From contig OY743180.1 of the NCBI GenBank assembly GCA_963555705.1, positions 40,270,129-40,334,128 on the forward strand: a stretch of 64,000 nucleotides of DNA, in the 5' to 3' direction. Each line of letters opens with the position of its first letter. Within the stretch, counting starts at the first letter, position 1. A program made the position numbers and the translations under genes. Positions 22,421 to 34,173 of this stretch are shown here, one piece after another. This DNA comes from Ligustrum vulgare (lineage: Eukaryota; Streptophyta; Magnoliopsida; Lamiales; Oleaceae). The notes under the pieces are model-generated. The model was given only the letters and a program-made list of their open reading frames with translations, did no database searches and was not told the DNA's origin.

Positions 22421-23045
22421 AAGCATCCAGCCTTTCAGCTGGGGTAGAGCAATTGTCTTCAGCCATTCTTGGGTCTAGATCTGCAAGATCTTCTTCCTGC
22501 GTCATTGTAACATCCTCATTTTCTGAGGGCCCTCCACCCAGTCTTTCAGGGTACGGAGCAGCCTCGGCCATTGCCACATTGCTAATCATGTTCAAGCTCC
22601 GGTCTTGAAAATTTCGGATAGCGTTTGTGTAACAGGCCCGCGATTCAGTTTGGCTCCCCCTAACAGTTGCAACACCATACTCCGTGGGGAATTTCATGTA
22701 AATATATTTTGTATTGGTTGTAGCCCCCAAGTCGATGAGACCTGGCCTTCCAATTGAGCCATGATAAGAGGAGATTTTGTCTACAACCAAGAACTCCATG
22801 GGGATTCTGGATAAAGTTGCTGCTTGCCCTACTTCAATCATAAGAGTTATGGATCCTCTGGGAGTTATGCTATCCCCAGTGAATCCATATATTGGATCTG
22901 GGACTGGAATGAGTGGGGTACTAATCTCCATCTTATCAAAAGTTACTCCATAAACCAATGCATCATTATGCGGAAAGTGTACCCCAATAGCGTCGTCTTG
23001 GGTGAAGGTGATAGATTATGTCCGAAGCATCCCAATAGGATGTGA
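22413..23045 (-). pseudogene. Element B protease region, active site deleted
   Basis: Minus-strand reading gives ITFTQDDAIGVHFPHNDALV, the conserved block just before Tat proteases. It then jumps directly to VTFDKMEISTPLIPVP and YGFTGDSITPRG, which normally follow the D(T/N)GSS catalytic motif. The stretch that should carry the catalytic Asp is missing. The rest of the domain (IPMEFLVVD, GRPGLIDL) is present. Without protease, gag-pol cannot be processed, so this copy could not replicate alone. Confidence 0.8.
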
Positions 23046-23059
23046 ATGGATGTGGTAAT

Positions 23060-23497
23060 TCACTTTGGCGGGCTGCTTGGCCTCTCTGATATATCTCTTC
23101 TGGGAGTTATTTGTGCTTCCATCTGGATGGGGGCCTCCCAATATTGTGTCGATTTCACGAATCGGCAGATCATTTGCAGGCATAGGTGGCTCTCTCGTAT
23201 CTTTAGCATGTACCGAGGAGTTATCCTGACCTTTGCTTCTGTCTTCTTGAAAACTGTCAATCCTTTCTTTGGTTGGGTTCTTCCATGGAGCCCGCCTGTC
23301 AGCTCGGTTGAACTTTTGACTACCTGGTTTTTGTGTTTTCCCCTCGCCAGGAGAGAAATCACTCCCCTTCTCCCGTGTGCCTTTTGGTCCGCTAACATAT
23401 GGATTTCTCTACAATCTTCTATTGTGTGGCCACAATACCTGTGGTAGGCGCAGTAAGCCCCAATCATGGGCTGTTTTCTACTTCGGCTACTTTCCAT
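23060..23497 (-). pseudogene. Element B gag C-terminal zinc-binding region
   Basis: YCAYHRYCGHTIEDCREI is the Tat-type gag zinc-binding motif, and basic RG-rich sequence follows. It is separated from the main gag frame by a stop and about 150 nt of frame-shifted coding sequence (23498-23646). In the family it binds element RNA during packaging. Confidence 0.8.
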
Positions 23498-23646
23498 TCT
23501 ACCTTGAGCCGTGGGGGGATTTTGAGAGGGAGCGTTGGAGTGTAAGTTAGGGATAGCTTCCGTGATCTCTGCTGCATAGCTGGACCCAGTTCCTGGAAAT
23601 GGACCTGAGCTCCACTTCGATTATTGCCGAACCTATCCTTATTACC

Positions 23647-25113
23647 TCATTTCCTGAGGTTCACTTCATTAGGATACCCAAGATTGTATCTCCCTTGAGG
23701 ATGATTGTCTCTGGCCATAGCCATTTCTTCTGAGACGATCTCTTCCTTCATTAGATCTACTAGGGCATTGTTATCCATTGGCTTTCTGCTTCGAACATCC
23801 CTCCAAAACATGCTCGTCATGTCTAGCCCCCTTTTTAACACGGAAAACATCTCCGCCTCGGTGATGTTCTCACAAATGTGCATCTCTTCAGTGAACCGGG
23901 CTAGGTAACTTTTCAGAGATTCTTCCCTTCCTTTCCTTAACTCCTGAAGGCGTTGGAGTGGGAGCTGGTCAGTCCTGGAGGAAACAAAGCCATTTTTGAA
24001 TGCTGCCTTCAAATCTCTCCAACTGTGGATGCTACCAGGAGGGAGTTTTTTGTACCATCGTATCCCACTTCCCTCAAGGGTTAAAGCAAAGGTCTTGCAT
24101 TTCAGTGCCGGAGTGGCTCCGGCTATTTTCATGCTAGTACGGTAGTTTAACAGGTGATCGTCAGGATCACCTCGGCCAGAATACTTTGCTATTTCTGGAA
24201 TTTCAAAGTCATGAGGCACTGGGCACCAACGGATGCCCTCCGTGAAGGGGCTTATTTCCCCTTTGTCACCTAGCTCGTATGACGGTAATTCACTGTTCTC
24301 GTCATGACCGGAATATATCGGGTCATGGTGTTGGTCGTAGGGCGGTGGAGTGTACTCCTGTCTTTGCGGTGGCAAAACTCGCCCAAAGTTTGGCCTTTCG
24401 AAGGTCGGAAGATCATTACGAGATTTTGTCCGAGCTGCTTCGGCTCTCCTTTCTTGCCTATTCCTAGACTCATGTGTGGGGGCTAATTTTTCTGCCCCTG
24501 TGTTATGCAGGTCTCCATACATTTGGTTCCACGACAGGGCTTCTTCATCGCGTCGCTCCCACCTATTTCTAGGCTCAGTTGCATGGTGTTGACCTTGGTC
24601 AGTCCGGACCCCTCGTCTGTCCCGGAATAATCCCCCTATTCGGCTAAAAACGCTACCAGACTTCGAAGGTGAAGCCTCCCTGCGGCTAATAGGGGGTTGA
24701 TCTTGTGCTTCAGGTGCTTCATGCTCCGGGCCTTCTTCGTAGAGAGACACGAATTCCACCTCGACATATGCCTGCGGATCTTGATAATAATAGGAGGTAG
24801 TAGCCGCATCAGATGGTGAGTAATGTGGCTGTGAATATTGCGGGGGCATCATGGGCTCATTCATAACATACCCTCTAGCCATGTAGGCATTCATCGCAGC
24901 AGTTTGTTCTATTTGCTGTTTCTGCATTTCCAGCATTTGGACTGCCATGCGAGTCATGTCTTGCAGCATGCGGCGATTTCGGTGCCGGCGCGGAGGGTTA
25001 TGTTGGGCCACCCCCTCGTTTGTGTTCTCATGAGGCCTCCGAGGAGTCTCCTCCTCGCTGAGCTGGTTATTTCTACTCCTACGAGGGTTAATATCATCGT
25101 CACTTTCATTCAT
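23647..25113 (-). CDS. Element B gag, N-terminal and capsid part (488 codons)
   Basis: Open from the ATG at 25113 to 23647. The first 100 residues are charged and Arg-rich, followed by a helical MLEMQKQQIEQTAAMNAYMA segment. The retrotransposon gag domain is in the second half: AKYSGRGDPDDHLLNYRT, GSGIRWYKKLPPGSIHSW, LQELRKGREESLKSYLARF and RGLDMTSMFWRDV. Gag forms the particle shell. It ends prematurely; the zinc-binding part lies downstream in another frame. The start follows the leader at a sensible distance and is the first ATG of the frame. Confidence 0.88.
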   Translation of the reverse strand: MNESDDDINPRRSRNNQLSEEETPRRPHENTNEGVAQHNPPRRHRNRRMLQDMTRMAVQMLEMQKQQIEQTAAMNAYMARGYVMNEPMMPPQYSQPHYSPSDAATTSYYYQDPQAYVEVEFVSLYEEGPEHEAPEAQDQPPISRREASPSKSGSVFSRIGGLFRDRRGVRTDQGQHHATEPRNRWERRDEEALSWNQMYGDLHNTGAEKLAPTHESRNRQERRAEAARTKSRNDLPTFERPNFGRVLPPQRQEYTPPPYDQHHDPIYSGHDENSELPSYELGDKGEISPFTEGIRWCPVPHDFEIPEIAKYSGRGDPDDHLLNYRTSMKIAGATPALKCKTFALTLEGSGIRWYKKLPPGSIHSWRDLKAAFKNGFVSSRTDQLPLQRLQELRKGREESLKSYLARFTEEMHICENITEAEMFSVLKRGLDMTSMFWRDVRSRKPMDNNALVDLMKEEIVSEEMAMARDNHPQGRYNLGYPNEVNLRK

Positions 25114-25167
25114 GTTCAGAGCAATTTTTTGGTTTTATCTTCTGTTTCAAAGATATGTGAACTTTTA

Positions 25168-25345
25168 TCCCAAAGCTCTAAACCTTTTTCAAGGTTATTA
25201 AACTTGTATTTCAAAGTTTCACGCATTTTTCAAGGTTAACAAACTTATGTTTCAAAGTTTCACGTCTTTTTTAAGGTTAACAAACTTATGTTTCAAAGTT
25301 TCACGCCTTTTTCAAAAGTTGACAAACTTATGTTTCAAAGTTTTT
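25168..25345 (-). repeat. 41-bp tandem repeats in element B leader
   Basis: Four units share aaacttatgtttcaaagttt and a cacgccttttt...aagg part, with unit landmarks at 25209, 25250, 25291 and 25333 (spacings 41, 41, 42). They lie in the untranslated leader between primer site and gag. Function is unknown; a packaging or translation role is possible from position. Confidence 0.75.
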
Positions 25346-25448
25346 GCAATTCTTCGCTCTTTTGCAAGAGGTTATTCGTCCTTTTTTCAAGATTTCCTTT
25401 CTGTGTGTGGATTTTTATCATGCGTTTTCGTGGTTAGCAATATGGTTT

Positions 25449-25464
25449 CCAACAGACGGTACCA
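25449..25464 (-). other. Element B primer-binding site
   Basis: Minus strand TGGTACCGTCTGTTGG follows the 5' LTR end after a three-base TTT spacer. It opens with TGG as expected for pairing with a tRNA CCA end. I do not assign the tRNA. Confidence 0.65.
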
Positions 25465-25467
25465 AAA

Positions 25468-26140
25468 TGTTGACCACAAAATCCGGCTGGACCTTGGACC
25501 AACACGTCTGAGCTCCTCCCTCTTGAACACATAGATCTCCTACGCACTGTGACAAACAATCAGTTTGCAAAGGGGGCCGATGTGGCTCCCATTTGCACTC
25601 AGATGTTAAAGTCAGTGCCCATTTCAAGCAGATATAAATTGTTTGCGGGAAATATAAGTTTGTAAAAGAGAGAAAAGGGAGTGAGAATAAAATATTTAGT
25701 CAAGAGTATGAAATTGCTAACCCTTTTCCAGGCGGGAGGAGTGCTCTATTTATAGAGGAATTTATAATCTTGGATGGCGACACGTGGTGGACTTTACGCG
25801 TGTATTTACCCTAGCGGTTGGAGAGGAAAATCTTGCTTTTTGACAATAATCATTGCTACGTTTGGTAGGGGATGGACGTCTGTCACTTTTGGTAAAGGCG
25901 GTGTCAAATCTCTGACTTCATCCGTTGTCCCATCACTCATCTGTGGCGTCATCGTAAAGTACCTCGGCTAAACATAAAGCACATCGGCTAAACGTAAATC
26001 AGCTTGGCCAAAGAAGTTCACGTGCTATTCCACCTCGGCAGTTTGATCCAAAGTGATATCCTAAACTTTAATCATGTGTTAGGGTCCATTGGGCCTTCGC
26101 CGGTGGTTCCAGATACTACATTCTGGGCATGGTCTCAACA
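25468..26140 (-). repeat. Element B 5' LTR
   Basis: 673 bp, TG...CA, matching 14750-15433 throughout. The minus-strand promoter core ctataaatagagcactcc is near 25738-25756. The right flank is the target duplication attat. Confidence 0.92.
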
Positions 26141-26299
26141 ATTATTATTATTTTTTTGTCCAAACTTGTGCTGACCCAAAATTAGATGCTATAGTAATAA
26201 AAAAATAAAAATTAAAAAATAGATGCTATAATTGAATTTTCCAAGCTAAAATTGTCGTTAACCCCTTGTGGACAGCTTACATAGATAGATATTAAAATT

Positions 26300-26630
26300 T
26301 AGGGATATTCGCATAAGTACTCAACCTTTTGGGGTAAAACTCAAATCGACATCATTTAGGAATTATCACACCATGATACTTTCAAAATTTTTATGATAGA
26401 TCAGATTTATTGAAATGTACTTTATTTTAAAGCATCATATTATGATACTTTACAAGTTTTTATGATATTTAAAGCTTATAAAATTTTAGTAAGAAAATAA
26501 AAAATAAAATAAAATAAAATTTGGTATCACACCTTGATACTTATAATACTTAATAGCGTAAATTTGAGTAATGAAAAGAGAATGATGTAAATTTCAGTAG
26601 AATTTTGCGAGTATATTTTAGTTCAAGGAG
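26300..26630. mobile_element. Small MITE-like repeat with degenerate inverted ends
   Basis: The left end contains ctcaaatcgacatcatt and the inverse of the right end ctgaaatttacatcatt. In between are tatgatacttt and catcatattatgatact motifs like those at 11190-11465. The left end also resembles 11090-11130. This supports one family in two places. No clean duplication was found. Confidence 0.4.
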
Positions 26631-27574
26631 AAATAAAGATTCATAGTGCATTTATCTCTAAAATTTCAGACAGTTGCTCATTTTAATATTAAACTTTTTT
26701 TTTTCTTTGTATACCATTGTTATATATTATATCTTGTATTTTCATGGTCACTGTTAACATTCAGCACATGTTTGAACTCCATTAAAATGAGTTATGGCAA
26801 AAGTTTGTTTTTGAATATTAATTTTTGGAGAAATATGTAGTTCAAAAATAAGGTACAGTTTTGGATGTACGTGTAACATTATTTTATGGGAGAAATTATG
26901 ATTGAAAATAAATTTAAAAAAAATACATTTATACTTTTTTCTTTTTTAAGAAAAATGGAGCTCCAACATGGGATGATTTTACACCGCCACTATTGCCACC
27001 ACTTGCAACAAATATTGCTACACTTGTAATACTCAGTGATCTTATACGGCTGCCACCAAATGTAACGTCAAGTGTTACAACACCTCATCGTCGTCACAGC
27101 TTGCAATGTATCATATTCAACAATCACCCCCATTTATACCTCATAACCTGCTACACAATCAAGCACATCCAATTATGCAAATCTTTATTTTAGTCGCCAA
27201 ACTTACCAAATCATTTCAATTAACTCCAAATGGAAAATCACAAATGTTTGGAGTGCTAAACAATCTTTGAACTTAATCATAACACTTAATCACTTAAGTG
27301 ATGTTCAAGGTCCATTTTTTTTATTTTTTATCCTGGAGATATAATGTGACCTATGCAAAATACATAAAATTCAAGCCCAAAGATTAGGCCAGTTTTATCT
27401 TCGCTCAATCCCAATAAAAGCACGAGATTTTTCTCTCGAACCATATAAAATTAGTTTTCTTTTCTATGTTCTTTGAATTATTAGATTCATGAACTTATTT
27501 TATGACAAGCATTGTATGTATCACCACTGTTTCGGTAATTTTTTTAACTTTGACGTGGCAAGACCAAAGTCTGA
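26631..27574. other. AT-rich flank of solo LTR C
   Basis: No gene was recognised in 0.9 kb. The short frame at 26993-27193 has no recognisable similarity. This is the left target DNA into which LTR C inserted; its continuation is at 47717. Confidence 0.4.
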
Positions 27575-28554
27575 TATTTTGTTGGAGATGATAATTTAAG
27601 CCTCCAAAGAACCTGCAAAAAAGGTAACGAGAAATGCCCTCGTCACCCCTCCGATGTAAGAATTGACATTCTGTAAAAGGGGAAAAATAATAGAGAAATA
27701 ATATTTAAGAGCTTATAAAAAATATGAATATTTGTATGTGTAATTATGAAAGATGAAGACCTATTTATTAGACTTGGAATAAGTCTTCTCATCCTAGTAG
27801 GAAAAGAATTCTTAATTAAAAGAAGTTACTTTATATAGGAATACTCCTTAAGTGAATTGGATTCTCTTTTAGGTAAAGAGAGTTTAATTACATCATTACC
27901 TTGATTTTCCAGGATGTAAGGCCCAAGACATAGCTCATTAACATGTTTTAAGATTAGGTCCAGCCCATTACAAGATCATGAGACTTTATGAATAGATGGA
28001 TCCATATGCCGGGCTTATCTTATGATTATCAAGAGACAAGTCGGTCAACGAGGTCGGGCTTTCCCAGAAGAAATAGGTTGAGCATATTCACGACCTTGAT
28101 ATCAATTATTTATTAAAACTGTGTTTTTTACATAGCTCGGGATTTATACTGATCTTTATAAATGAGATCCGCCCAAAGTGTGACCTCGTGCTATAGAAGA
28201 GGTCGGCCCAAAGTATGATCTTGGGCCTCGAACATAAATGTAAAAAATAATATTCTAATAATGTAATGACCAATAAATATCCCGATCATTAGCCCACGCG
28301 CATCAGAGGTCGAGTTTCGGCCTCTAGACGTATGTTATATCAAGTGTAATTATTGTTTGAGGAGGACAACCATGAACCTATGTAGGACGAACAAGCCCTA
28401 ACATGATGACTCAACCATTGAAGTTTTATTCGTACATGCTAACGTAGTGTTCAAGTTCATGTACTCACCATAAGCCCCCGTGTCTCCCGTATCAAATTCA
28501 AGGAGAGATGGACGTGCAATAATGATGTGATGCGATGGTCATGTTATGGGAAAA

Positions 28555-28840
28555 TAACCAGAGCTATTGTTAAGTAATGAGTTAGAGCTTATGTTAAGTG
28601 ATAATAAGTGGATCTCATGTTAAGGAAAGAGCTCGAGCTTATGTTAAGTGATAAATTCAAGTTTATGTTTAATAAGCCAGAACTTATGTTGATGAAGAAA
28701 TAAGTTGAGCTCGTGTTGAGTAATGAGCTCGAGCTTATATTTAAACAAAGAATAAGCTGAGTCTATTAATTAATAAGCTCGAGCTTTTGTTAGCGGGAAT
28801 TAAGCTCGAGCTAATGTTAAACAATAATAGGCTAAGCTCG
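28555..28840. repeat. LTR C minisatellite 1, left part
   Basis: Degenerate 25-40 bp units have the pattern agctcgagcttatgttaagtaata. The core aagctcgagctt is a perfect 12-bp palindrome. The array is interrupted by element A exactly at 28840 and resumes at 45895. Confidence 0.75.
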
Positions 28841-29388
28841 TGTTCGCTAAAATCGTGTACCGCAAGTGCACGGTTCGCGTTCAAGTAGTAAAGTGGACTC
28901 GAAAAGTCCGGGTTATTGTACCCACGAGGATTGGTTAATTTGTAACTAAACTTATTGATTTTATTATAAAAGAAAAGTCAAGTAACAAAAATGTTTGGTT
29001 TGGTGGTGAATTACTAATTAAGTGACATAAATAAGAAACATGGCAATATGAAAATTAGTTAATTAAAGCAAATAGAAATCAACATAAAACTTAGAATAAA
29101 AATAATTAACCTAAATAACTTAATGAAAACATGAACTTGATAATTAAAATAATTTACATAACATAACACAAAGTGAATTTAGTTTTCAAAACTATACTAA
29201 TTTCTTCTTTTCAAAAATCAATTAGTGGTAGTTAATTAATCAACCACATTACAAGGGAAATTTTAAAATCACTCAGCATGTGTAGTAGATTCCAATTAAA
29301 ACTTAAAATAGTAACAAACATTTAAAAACTATAAAAACCTAAAACAACATTCATAATCATAAACACATCTTTATATATATATAAAAGT

Positions 29389-29454
29389 AGAAGTGAGGAC
29401 AGAGAGTCATTTTGGAGGGAAAATTGCATTTAATGACTCTCTCTCCTCACTTCT
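29389..29454 (+). repeat. Helitron unit 1, 5' subterminal palindrome
   Basis: Arms of about 23 nt (agaagtgagga / tcctcacttct and gagagtcat / atgactctc) flank a 20-nt loop, giving a strong hairpin 20 nt inside the 5' end. It is repeated in unit 4 at about 34184-34255. Confidence 0.85.
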
Positions 29455-29973
29455 ATATTTATATATAAAAATAAATAAATAAAAGATAAAGATTTTGTGT
29501 ACTTCTAGAAAGAAATTTTTAATTGACATTTTTAAATAACATTGTGACATGATGCAAATACATTGGGTGATGAAAAACTAAGTAGTAGGGTAGTTATTTA
29601 TACCATTCAATATATTTTTGGCATGTCACAATGTCAATTAAAAACGTCCCTCTAGAATTATTCAAAGATTTTTGTAGGAAAAATTATTATTTATTACATA
29701 TTTAGTAAGAATTGTAATAAATGTACTATGTGAAAATGTGTAACAATGAAAATTTGAAAAAATTAGATTAATATATTTGAACATAAATAATGATATCTAT
29801 ATAAATGTGTTATGTAGAAAATGAAAAAACTGGATTAATATATTTGAACATAAATAAATGTGATATCTATTTAAATGTGTTACATAGGAAATTAAAAAAT
29901 TGTATTAATATATTTGAACATAAATAAATATCATATCTATGTAAATGTATTCCATTGAAAATGAAAATATTGG

Positions 29974-30030
<57 letters not shown>

Positions 30031-31316
30031 AATAAATAAATACATGATATATAAATTTATTTAAGTTTGAAATGAAAATTTTAAATCAATATATTTTTAA
30101 AATAAATAAATAAAATTATTGAAATTTTACATAATATGTCAATAAATGAGTAGATTCTTCAATAACCATATTACAAAAATAATTAATTATTTGCTCTCAA
30201 CCTTTTACCACCAATGATAAATTGATAAAAAATTTAATCATTTCATCATTTTGACAAAAATTGGTATATTTAAAAAATAAGGAAAAATAATAAAGTTAAT
30301 TAAAAATTATAACATATTAAAAGGAAAATAGGTGATAAGGTGGGCAAATTTTTTGAGAAAAAACGTAAATAAAAGTTAAAAGAAATTTTATATAAAAAAT
30401 TAATTAAGTGCCAAATTTTGAATGGCGCGGTACACTGAGTGTACATGCAGAATTTTCTATTTTGATTAATTTTTTTAAAAAAGTTTCAAATTCAATAACA
30501 TGTGTTATGTAGGAAATGAAAAAATTGGATTAATATATTTGAATATAAATAAATGTCATATCATTTCTATGTAAATGTGTTACATTGAAAATGAATAACT
30601 TGGATTAATATATTTTAAAATAAATAAATATATGATATATATAACTTTGTTAAGTTAGAAATGAAAAAAATTGAATTAATATATTTTGAAAATAAATAAA
30701 TAGAATTATTAAAATTTTACTTTCTATTATATCAATAAATGAGTAGACTCTTCAATACGCATGTTAAAAAAATAATTAATTATTTTCTATTAACTTTTTA
30801 ACCATACGTATTTTCTTTCTCCAATTTTTAGCAACTACTTTTTACCTCAAAATCATAAATAAACAAGTTTATAAACTAAAAATTACCAAACGGAGGCTTT
30901 ATCATTTCACAATTTTGACAAAAATTGACAAGTTTAAAAAATAAGGAAAAATAAAATATATTAATTAATATATTGGATTTCAAATAAAATATATGTAAGC
31001 AACACATTAAAAAAATATAGTTAATAAAAAATTATAACATATTAAAGGAAAATAGGTGATGAGGTGGGCAAATTTTCAGAAAAAAACGTAATTAAAAGTA
31101 AAAAAAAAAATTATATAAAAAATTTAAACGAGTGTCAAATTTTGAATGTCGTGGTATACTTAGTGTACAGGTATCATTTTTTATTTTGAATATTTTTGTT
31201 TTCTTAAAGTTTAAAATTGAATAACATTTTTTATTGAAATTATTTTAAATTATGTTTTTTATTTGATATGATTGAATCAAGATATTTTCAAACTTATGAT
31301 TTAAAAATTATATATT

Positions 31317-31339
31317 CCGTGCATCGCACGGGTAATCAA

Positions 31340-31343
<4 letters not shown>
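31317..31343 (+). terminator. Helitron 3' end 1 (hairpin plus CTAA)
   Basis: CCGTGCATCGCACGG hairpin, then GTAATCAACTAA. This is a Helitron replication terminator, not a transcription terminator. CTAA replaces CTAG. Confidence 0.8.
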
Positions 31344-31384
<41 letters not shown>

Positions 31385-33299
31385 AAGACTTTTGTAGGAA
31401 AATTTATTATTTATTACATATTTAATAAGAGTTATAATAAATATATTATGTATAAATGTATTACATTGGAAATGAAAAAATTAGATTGATATATTTGAAC
31501 ATAAATAAATGTGATATCTATTTAATTGTGTTGTGTAGGAAATGAAAAAATTGTATTAATATATTTGAATATAAATAAATGTCATATCTATATAAATGTG
31601 TTATATTGAAAATGAAAATTTTGGATTAATATATTTGAAAATAAATAAATATATGCTATATAAATTTGCTAACATAGAAATTAAAATTTTGAATTAATAT
31701 ATTTTGAAAATAAATGAATAAAATAAATATAGAAAAGATAAAGATTTTGTAGGAAAATTTATTATTTATTACATATTTAGTAAGAGTTGTAGTAAATGTA
31801 AAATTTGTAAATGTGTTACATTGGAAATGAAAAAATTAGATTAATATATTTAAATATAAATAATGTGATATCTATGTAAATGTGTTATGTAGGAAATGAT
31901 CATAAATAAATGTGATATCTATTTAAATGTGTTATATAGAAAATGAAAAAATTGTATTAATATATTTGAATATAAATAAATGTCATATCTATGTAAATGT
32001 GTTATATTGAAAATGAAAATTTTGGATTAATATATTTGAAAATAAATAAATAAATACGTGTTATATAAATTTGTTAAGTTAAAAATGAAAATTTGAATTA
32101 ATATATTTTGAAAATAAATAAATAAAATCATTGAAATTTTACTTCCTAATATGTCAATAAATGAAGAGGTTCTTCAATAAGCATATTATAAAAATAATTA
32201 ATTATTTGCTATCAACCTTTTACAGCCAATGATAAGTTGGTAGAAAATTTAATCCTTTCATCATTTTGACAAAAATTGGTATGTTTAAAAAATAAGGAAA
32301 AATAAAATATATGTAAGCAACATATTAAAAAATAAAGTCAATTAAAAATCATAACATATTAAAAGAAAAATAGGTGATAAGGTGGGCAAATCTTCAGAGA
32401 AAAACGTAAATAAAAGTCAAAAGAAATTTAATATAAAAAATTTAATTAAATGTCAAACTTTGAATGGTGCAGTACACTGTGTGTGCACCATTTTTTATTT
32501 TGATTAGTTTTGTTTTTTTTTTTTTTTTTTTAAATTTTAAACTCAATGACATGTGTTATGGAGGAAATGAAAAAATTGGATTAATGTATTTTAAAATAAA
32601 TAAATATATGCTATATAAATTTGTTAAGTTAGAAATTTAAAAATTGAATTAATATATTTTAAAAATAAATAAATAAAATCATTGAGATTTTAATTCCTAA
32701 TATGTCAATAAATGAGTAGGATCTTCAATACGCATATTACAAAAATAATTAATTATTTTCTATCAACTTTTTAACCACACATATTTTTCTCTCCAATTTT
32801 CAGCCATTATTTTTTACCTCAAAATCATTTATACAGGTTTATAAATCAAATAGTATTACCAAACGGAGGCTTAATCTTTACATCATTTTGACAAAAATTG
32901 ACATGTTTAAAAAATAAGGAAAAATAAAATATATTAATTAGTATATTGGATTTCAAATAAAATATATGTGAGTAACACATTAAAAAATATAGTTAATAAA
33001 AAATTATAACATATTAAAAAGGAAATAGGCGATGAGGTGGAAAAATTTTAAGAGAAAAATGTAATTAAAAATCAAAAGAATTTTATATAAAAAATTAATA
33101 AGTGCCGAATTTTGAGTGGTGCGGTATACTTAGTATACATGTAACATTTTTTTTATTTTGATTAGTTTTGTCTTTTTTAAAGTTTCAAATTCAACAATAT
33201 TTTGTATTGAAATTTTATTTGATTTATGCTTTTTTTTTTTATTTGATATGATTATATAATCAAGATATTTTCAAAATTATGATATAAAAATTATATATT

Positions 33300-33324
33300 C
33301 CGTGCATCGCACGGGTAGACAACT
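33300..33324 (+). terminator. Helitron 3' end 2 (hairpin plus CTAT)
   Basis: Same hairpin, followed by GTAGACAACTAT. The terminal CTAG is mutated to CTAT. The next unit begins inside the body repeats without a 5' end, as if the first terminator were followed by a truncated copy. Confidence 0.8.
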
Positions 33325-34146
33325 ATATTAATATATTTGAACATAATTAATGTGATATTTATGTAAATGTGTTATGTAGGAAATGAAAAAATTGAGTTAA
33401 TATAATTTAACATAAATAAATATAATATCTGTGTAAATATATTATTTTATTTATGAAATCAAAAAATTGTATTAATATATTTGAACATAAATAAATGTCA
33501 TATCTATGTAAATATGTTAAATTGAAATTGAAAATTCCGGATATTAATATTTGAAAATAAAAAATCCATGCAATATAAATTTGTTAAGTTAAAAATGAAG
33601 ATTTTGAATCAATATATTTTGAAAATAAATAAATAAAATCATTGAAGTTTTACTTCCTAATATGTCAATAAATGAGTAGGTTCTTCAATAAGCATATCAC
33701 AAAAATTATTACCAAATGGAGGCTTAATTATTTCATTATTTTGATAAAAATTGACATGTTTAAAAAATAAGGAAAAATAAAATATATTAATTAATATATT
33801 GAATTTCAAATAAAATATATCTAAGTAACACATTAAAAAATATAGTTAATAATAAATTATAACTTATTAAAAGGGAAATAGATGATGAAGTGGGCAAATT
33901 TTCAGAGAAAAATGTAAATAAAAGTTTTAAAAAAAAATTATATAAAAAATTTAAATGAATGTCAAATTTTGAGTGGCGCGGTATACTAAATGTACATGTA
34001 ACATTTTTTTATTTTGAATAGTTTTATCTTTTTTAAAGTTTCAAATTCAATAACATTTTGTATTGAAATTTCATTTAAATTATGTTTTTTATTTGATATG
34101 ATTGAATCAAAATATTTTTAAAATTATGATTTAAAAATTATATATT

Positions 34147-34173
34147 CCGTGCATCGCACGGGTAGACAACTAG
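34147..34173 (+). terminator. Helitron 3' end 3 (intact CTAG)
   Basis: Intact hairpin and CAACTAG, followed at once by tatatataaaagtagaaatg, the 5' end of the next unit. This is a direct tail-to-head junction. Confidence 0.88.

Larger units (their letters stand above)
14750..26140 (-). mobile_element. Tat-lineage Ty3/gypsy retrotransposon (element B)
   Basis: The complete element is 11.4 kb, bounded by TGTTGACC...CTCAACA LTRs and a perfect 5-bp duplication, attat, at 14745-14749 and 26141-26145. Minus-strand order is LTR, primer site, leader with 41-bp repeats, gag, protease remnant, RT, RNase H, second RNase H, integrase, antisense gene, LTR. A second, plant-type RNase H after the gypsy RNase H plus an antisense ORF is the signature of the Tat (Retand/Ogre-like) lineage. 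Frameshifts and stops break every domain. By eye the LTRs differ at about 16 of the first 190 bases, so this is an older insertion than element A. Confidence 0.93.

Noticed and set aside
25418..25627. Short minus-strand frame starting MKWALTLTSECKWEP, also at 14589-14909
   Set aside because: Both copies lie in the LTRs of element B and are simply the same LTR sequence twice.
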